Origin: Anaerolineae bacterium
Lineage (GTDB): Bacteria > Chloroflexota > Anaerolineae > JAADDB01
Assembly: GCA_015486895.1 (NCBI GenBank)
Contig: WFQT01000209.1
Location: forward strand, 1 to 8,778
Length of the DNA stretch: 8,778 nt
Reading direction: 5' to 3'
Positions 5,246-8,778 of the stretch are shown piece by piece (within the stretch, counting starts at the first letter, position 1; each line of letters begins with the position of its first letter). The position numbers and the translations under genes were made by a program. The notes beneath the pieces are model-generated. The model was not told where the DNA came from. It saw only the letters and a program-made list of their open reading frames with translations, and made no database searches.

Positions 5246-6727
5246 GTGTCACTACTGCCAATTTTATATGCCGTTGCCAGTTTCAGCCTGGCTCTCTACG
5301 GCCTACAAGCATTACTGCTGACACTGCTTTACCTCTGGCCAACTCTTAGCAACACTAATCTCCCGGTACGCCCTGCCAAGGGGCAATGGCCGCTACTGAC
5401 AGTTCAGCTCCCCCTTTTCAACGAGAAAGAAGTCTCCCGGCGGCTTTTGCAAGCCGTTGTGCACCTGGACTACCCGCGCTCCCGGCTGCAAATTCAGGTG
5501 CTTGATGATTCTAACGACGAAACGACTCTTTTATTACAAAGAGACATCCTTCATTACCGAACACGTGGCTATTGGATTGACATTGTTCGGAGGCGTGAGC
5601 GAAACGGCTTCAAGGCCGGCGCCTTGGCCGCAGGTTTCCCGACGGCCGTCGGGGAATACATTGCCATCTTCGACGCTGACTTTGTGCCACTTACAGACTG
5701 GGTGCGGCGCGCGGTGACAGCGCTCAGACAACATCCGCACTGGGCTTTTGTGCAAACTCGCTGGGCACACTTGAATAGCAATGCTTCCTGGTTGACCAAA
5801 GCGCAAATGTTAGCTCTGGACGGCCATTTCGTCGTGGAGCAAGGCGCTCGCTCCCGCTTTGGCCTGCCTTTTGGGTTCAATGGCAGTGCCGGCTTATGGC
5901 GTCGGGAGGCCATCGCCGAAGCAGGCGGCTGGCAAGCGGATACCCTCTGCGAAGACCTGGATCTGAGCTATAGAGCCCAGTTGTGCGGCTGGCAAGCAGG
6001 CTATCTGCCAGAAGTATCCGCACCAGCGGAGTTGCCTCCTCTTATGACCGCCTGGAAGCAACAGCAGTTTCGCTGGGCCAAAGGGTCGGTACAGGTGATG
6101 CGCAAGTTAGCCGGAAGCATCATCCGTAACAATCGTTGGCCATGGACGATGAAAATCGCTGCCTTCTGGCACCTGAGCGGTTATATCTCTCACCTCTTCC
6201 TCTTACTGCTCTTAGTGCTGCTCTTACCAATGCTCTATCTGCATTTACCGTGGGCACCTTTCCTAGCCCCTATCGGTTTTCTGGGGCTGGGACCTCTGTT
6301 GCTCTACACCGTCAGCCAGAAGCGTCTATACCCCAACTGGGGATGGCACTTGATGGCAATGCCATTTCTCATGGCAATTGGCGTGGGCTTAGCACTTAAT
6401 AACAGTATTGCTGTACTGGAAGGGGCATTAGGTCTGAATTCACCTTTCCGACGCACGCCAAAATATAACCTGGCCGGGGATGACAACCGCTGGCTTGGCC
6501 GGGGCTATACTCCTCCGGTAGATCGTCGTATCTTAGGCGAGTTGCTCTTAGCCTTGTACGCCCTGCTCACCTTCTCAATCGCTTGGCAGCAAGGTAACTG
6601 GCCTTTACTACCCTTCCTCGCGCTTTACGTCACCGGTTTTAGCTGGGCCAGTCTGCAATCCCTTTACGAGCAACAAGTTGCCATCCACTATACCCGCCGG
6701 GCCCAGGTTCGGCGCTCACTATCGTAG
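5246..6727 (+). CDS. Cellulose-synthase-like family 2 glycosyltransferase (CslA/CelA type), membrane
   Basis: This 493-residue inner-membrane protein would polymerise or transfer sugars from an NDP-sugar to a beta-linked glycan. An N-terminal membrane helix (3-31) is followed by a cytoplasmic GT-A domain. VQLPLFNE (53-60), LDDSNDET (86-93) with the first aspartates, the DAD metal site (143-145), FNGSAG (211-216), CEDLDLS (235-241) with the catalytic acid, and the processive signature Q273-x-x-R276-W277 are all present. Four or five membrane helices follow (about 308-333, 337-356, 367-390, 429-446, 451-472), with SPFRRTPKY (399-407) between them as in bacterial relatives of plant CslA/CslC synthases. 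The start is GTG at 5246, with AGAGGA about 7 bases upstream. It is the first gene of a four-gene operon. A mannan or glucomannan product would suit the nearby GDP-mannose-type gene, but substrate specificity is inferred only. Confidence 0.92.
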   Translation: MSLLPILYAVASFSLALYGLQALLLTLLYLWPTLSNTNLPVRPAKGQWPLLTVQLPLFNEKEVSRRLLQAVVHLDYPRSRLQIQVLDDSNDETTLLLQRDILHYRTRGYWIDIVRRRERNGFKAGALAAGFPTAVGEYIAIFDADFVPLTDWVRRAVTALRQHPHWAFVQTRWAHLNSNASWLTKAQMLALDGHFVVEQGARSRFGLPFGFNGSAGLWRREAIAEAGGWQADTLCEDLDLSYRAQLCGWQAGYLPEVSAPAELPPLMTAWKQQQFRWAKGSVQVMRKLAGSIIRNNRWPWTMKIAAFWHLSGYISHLFLLLLLVLLLPMLYLHLPWAPFLAPIGFLGLGPLLLYTVSQKRLYPNWGWHLMAMPFLMAIGVGLALNNSIAVLEGALGLNSPFRRTPKYNLAGDDNRWLGRGYTPPVDRRILGELLLALYALLTFSIAWQQGNWPLLPFLALYVTGFSWASLQSLYEQQVAIHYTRRAQVRRSLS

Positions 6728-6739
6728 GAGGCTTTACCC

Positions 6740-7027
6740 ATGCGCTTCGCTGCTGGTGCGCTGCTCATTATGATTGCCGGGCTCTACCCTTTCTACGCCA
6801 TGCTGCGACTGAACAAGCAATTGACCATGCCGGACGGCCCCGGTACCAGTGAGCTGGCGGCCCGGCTGATGCTATACCTTTCCCTACCTTTTGCTTTAGC
6901 GCTCATCGGGACAGGGCTGATTATTCGGCAGCTCGCTGTCTCCCCGGTCTTCCAGGCTGCCGTGATTTCGCTGCTATTCCTATCCGCTACCAGCTTCATT
7001 CTTTCAGAGTGGTTCAAGAGACGATGA
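6740..7027 (+). CDS. Small three-helix membrane protein of unknown function
   Basis: I do not recognise this 95-residue protein. It has three hydrophobic segments (about 4-22, 43-62 and 69-88) and a basic C-terminus (WFKRR), so it is probably an integral inner-membrane protein. A short polar loop between helices 1 and 2 contains LNKQLTMPDGPGTSE (24-38). Reality is supported by position and signals. TAGGAGG (6725-6731) is formed partly from the stop codon of the upstream glycosyltransferase and sits 8 bases before ATG 6740, and the stop codon overlaps the start of the next gene as ATGA. Being locked between two glycosyltransferase genes, it may be an accessory subunit of the membrane synthase or a lipid/glycan-handling helper. 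No catalytic motif is visible. Confidence 0.8.
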   Translation: MRFAAGALLIMIAGLYPFYAMLRLNKQLTMPDGPGTSELAARLMLYLSLPFALALIGTGLIIRQLAVSPVFQAAVISLLFLSATSFILSEWFKRR

Positions 7028-8142
7028 ACAAGCAACAAAGACCATGGAGCGTAGCCATCATCCACGACTGGCTCAACCAGATCGGCGGGGCAGAATTCGT
7101 CCTGGAAGTGTTCAAAGAGCTCTTCCCGGCAGCACCCATTTTCACCAGCATCTACGATCCAAAGCGCATGCCGCATTCCTACCGCCAGTGGGAAATCCAT
7201 ACATCCTGGCTGAATCACCTGCCCGGCATCGCCGCTCACCACCAATGGTATCTACCTTTCTACCCACTGGCATTTGAGGGCTTTGACCTTAGCAATTTTG
7301 ACCTGGTCATTAGCAATAAAAGCGCTTTCAGTCATAGTGTCATCACAACACCCGGAACCCCCCACGTCAGCTACTGCCTGACACCGACACGTTTCCTCTG
7401 GCAATATCAGGATTACCGGCAACGGGAAAAACTGAGCGGGTGGGTCAACGCCCTTCTACAACCGACTTTGCACAGCCAGCGGCAATTCGACCGCTTAGCC
7501 GCGGACCGGGTAGACTATTTCATCGCCATTTCGCGGGCAGTGCAAGCCCGTATCCGCAAGTATTATCGCCGGCAAAGCGTCATTATCTATCCACCCGTAA
7601 ATACGGATATCTTTCAACCGCTTGCTCACCCCACAGCAGACTACTTCCTGGTTTCCTCACGCCTGATCCCATACAAACGCATTGACTTAGCGGTGCAGGC
7701 ATGTACAGCGCTGAATTTGCCATTAGTGGTTGTGGGCGAAGGCCGAGACGAAGCTGCGTTAAAGAAAACAGCCGGACCAACTGTGCACTTCCTACCCCGG
7801 CAGTCACGACAACAATTACAGGAACTAATGCAGAATTGCCGGGCTTTCATTTTCCCTGGCCTGGAGGACTTCGGCATCACTCCGGTGGAAGCGATGGCCG
7901 CCGGCCGGCCGGTTATCGCTTATGCGGGGGGCGGTGCCCTGGATACAGTTAAGCCAGGCAGCACCGGCGTATTTTTCCACGAGCAGACAGTGGAAAGCCT
8001 AATAGACGTTTTAGTCTCTTTTGACCACACATCTTACGACCCTTCTACCTGCCGACTCCAGGCAGAACAATTCTCCGTGCCTCGTTTCAAAAGGGAAATA
8101 CTCAATTTCCTCAATAACATCATGAAGACATCATCGACGTAA
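7024..8142 (+). CDS. Family 4 glycosyltransferase, WbaZ-like (probable mannosyltransferase)
   Basis: This 372-residue GT-B fold enzyme would transfer a sugar from an NDP-sugar, plausibly GDP-mannose, during repeat-unit or chain assembly at the cytoplasmic membrane face. The N-terminal domain shows IIHDWLNQIGGAE (12-24) with the family's HDW and GGxE elements, FDLVISNKS (92-100) and SYCLTPTRFLW (116-126). The C-terminal domain has SRLIPYKRID (212-221), VVGEGRDE (236-243) and E281DFGITPVE289, the retaining GT4 EX7E motif, followed by MAAGRPVIAY. The pattern resembles the WbaZ mannosyltransferase group. No membrane helix is evident. The start is ATG at 7024, overlapping the TGA of the small membrane gene (ATGA), which implies translational coupling; a GTG at 7009 in the same frame would also work but has no better ribosome site. 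Family is secure, donor sugar inferred. Confidence 0.92.
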   Translation: MNKQQRPWSVAIIHDWLNQIGGAEFVLEVFKELFPAAPIFTSIYDPKRMPHSYRQWEIHTSWLNHLPGIAAHHQWYLPFYPLAFEGFDLSNFDLVISNKSAFSHSVITTPGTPHVSYCLTPTRFLWQYQDYRQREKLSGWVNALLQPTLHSQRQFDRLAADRVDYFIAISRAVQARIRKYYRRQSVIIYPPVNTDIFQPLAHPTADYFLVSSRLIPYKRIDLAVQACTALNLPLVVVGEGRDEAALKKTAGPTVHFLPRQSRQQLQELMQNCRAFIFPGLEDFGITPVEAMAAGRPVIAYAGGGALDTVKPGSTGVFFHEQTVESLIDVLVSFDHTSYDPSTCRLQAEQFSVPRFKREILNFLNNIMKTSST

Positions 8143-8153
8143 GGAGGAAAGCC

Positions 8154-8778
8154 ATGGAACTCAAGTTATATTGGAAAATCATCTACCGCCGTTGGTGGCT
8201 AACCGCTCTTATCATCGGCCTGGTGTTGCTGACAATCCCATTTCACAAGAACCCAGCGCCAACTTACCACGCCGAAATGCGCTTCCTCGTGGGCGTCAGA
8301 CCGGAGATTACCTCCCCCGACGCCTACAGCTACGATCGTTATTACACCTGGCGCACCGCCGAATACCTGATTGACGACCTGAGCGAAGTAGTGCAGGGAA
8401 GCATGTTCAGCCGGGAAGTGCAGAAACAATTGCAAGCGAGCGATTCCACAGCGCAGCTTTCGGCCACAGCCATCCAGGGCAGCACCCAGACCAGCAAGCT
8501 GCATCGGCTGTTAAAGGTAAACGTTAACGGCCCCGACGAACAAACTGTTCAAGATGTAGCTTCCGCGGTGACGAAAGTACTGGAGTCGAAAACCGGAGAT
8601 TTTTTCCCCGAGGCTTACGCCCGCGGGGCCACAGTTATCCTGGTGGACGGGCCGCACATTGGCGTCAACAAGCCCAATCTACGGAGAAAATTAACATTCC
8701 CCATGGAACTCTTATTGGCGCTGCTGGCAGGACTTTTCATAGAATTCCTGCTTTACTATCTGGATGACCGTCTTTGGG
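8154..8778 (+). CDS. Wzz-type polysaccharide co-polymerase / chain-length determinant, 3' end cut by window
   Basis: An open frame of 208 codons runs from ATG 8154 off the right edge. The product opens with MELKLYWKIIYRRWW and a first membrane helix (about 14-30). A periplasmic segment of about 150 residues follows (38-180), then a second helix (about 183-203) and the start of a cytoplasmic tail, DDRLW. This two-helix layout, the short N-terminal YWKIIYRRWW lead and the DDRL after helix 2 match the Wzz / polysaccharide co-polymerase family, which sets chain length of exported glycans. The proline-rich motif usually seen before helix 2 is reduced to P168 and P174 with FP at 182-183. The ribosome site AAGGAGG overlaps the stop codon of the upstream glycosyltransferase and sits 6 bases before the ATG. 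Whether a tyrosine kinase domain follows lies outside the window, but the short tail suggests a stand-alone protein. Confidence 0.85.
   Translation, partial: MELKLYWKIIYRRWWLTALIIGLVLLTIPFHKNPAPTYHAEMRFLVGVRPEITSPDAYSYDRYYTWRTAEYLIDDLSEVVQGSMFSREVQKQLQASDSTAQLSATAIQGSTQTSKLHRLLKVNVNGPDEQTVQDVASAVTKVLESKTGDFFPEAYARGATVILVDGPHIGVNKPNLRRKLTFPMELLLALLAGLFIEFLLYYLDDRLW

Overview
This window looks like a bacterial chromosome segment of mid GC content carrying exopolysaccharide and nucleotide-sugar genes. The best guess for the host is a Chloroflexota-type bacterium (Anaerolineae/Caldilineae-like). This rests on the fused GDP-mannose pyrophosphorylase/phosphomannomutase-like protein with eroded mutase motifs and on several short palindromic intergenic repeats of kinds I associate with such genomes. 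No rRNA or other taxonomic marker is present, so the assignment is an inference.

Left part (1-3280, minus strand): a two-gene unit. An 835-residue nucleotidyltransferase / left-handed beta-helix / phosphohexomutase-like fusion (773-3280) is followed by a small HD-domain phosphohydrolase (153-776), whose GTG start overlaps the upstream stop as GTGA. Downstream of the unit, two C-run/G-run hairpins (75-134) may end the transcript.

Middle part (3281-5245): a 508-base divergent intergenic region made largely of palindromic or inverted-repeat sequence, then a plus-strand gene for a zinc-ribbon Nudix hydrolase fused to a GNAT acetyltransferase (3789-4751). A further gene-free stretch of 494 bases follows. 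It holds a good sigma70-type promoter candidate (4930-4958) and a nearly perfect hairpin element of about 96 bases (5078-5173).

Right part (5246-8778, plus strand): a tight operon of a cellulose-synthase-like (CslA/CelA-type) family 2 glycosyltransferase, a 95-residue three-helix membrane protein, a family 4 glycosyltransferase of WbaZ-like type, and a Wzz-type polysaccharide co-polymerase cut by the window edge. Intergenic gaps are 12 bases, a 4-base ATGA overlap and 11 bases. Two of the Shine-Dalgarno sequences overlap the preceding stop codon.

Taken together, the fusion protein could supply GDP-mannose (or another NDP-sugar). The two glycosyltransferases would build a surface polysaccharide and the Wzz-like protein would control chain length or export. 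No complete new system is evident. The points most worth a second look are the apparently dead mutase half of the fusion, the Nudix-GNAT fusion, the unknown small membrane protein between the two glycosyltransferases, and the dense set of palindromic intergenic repeats.
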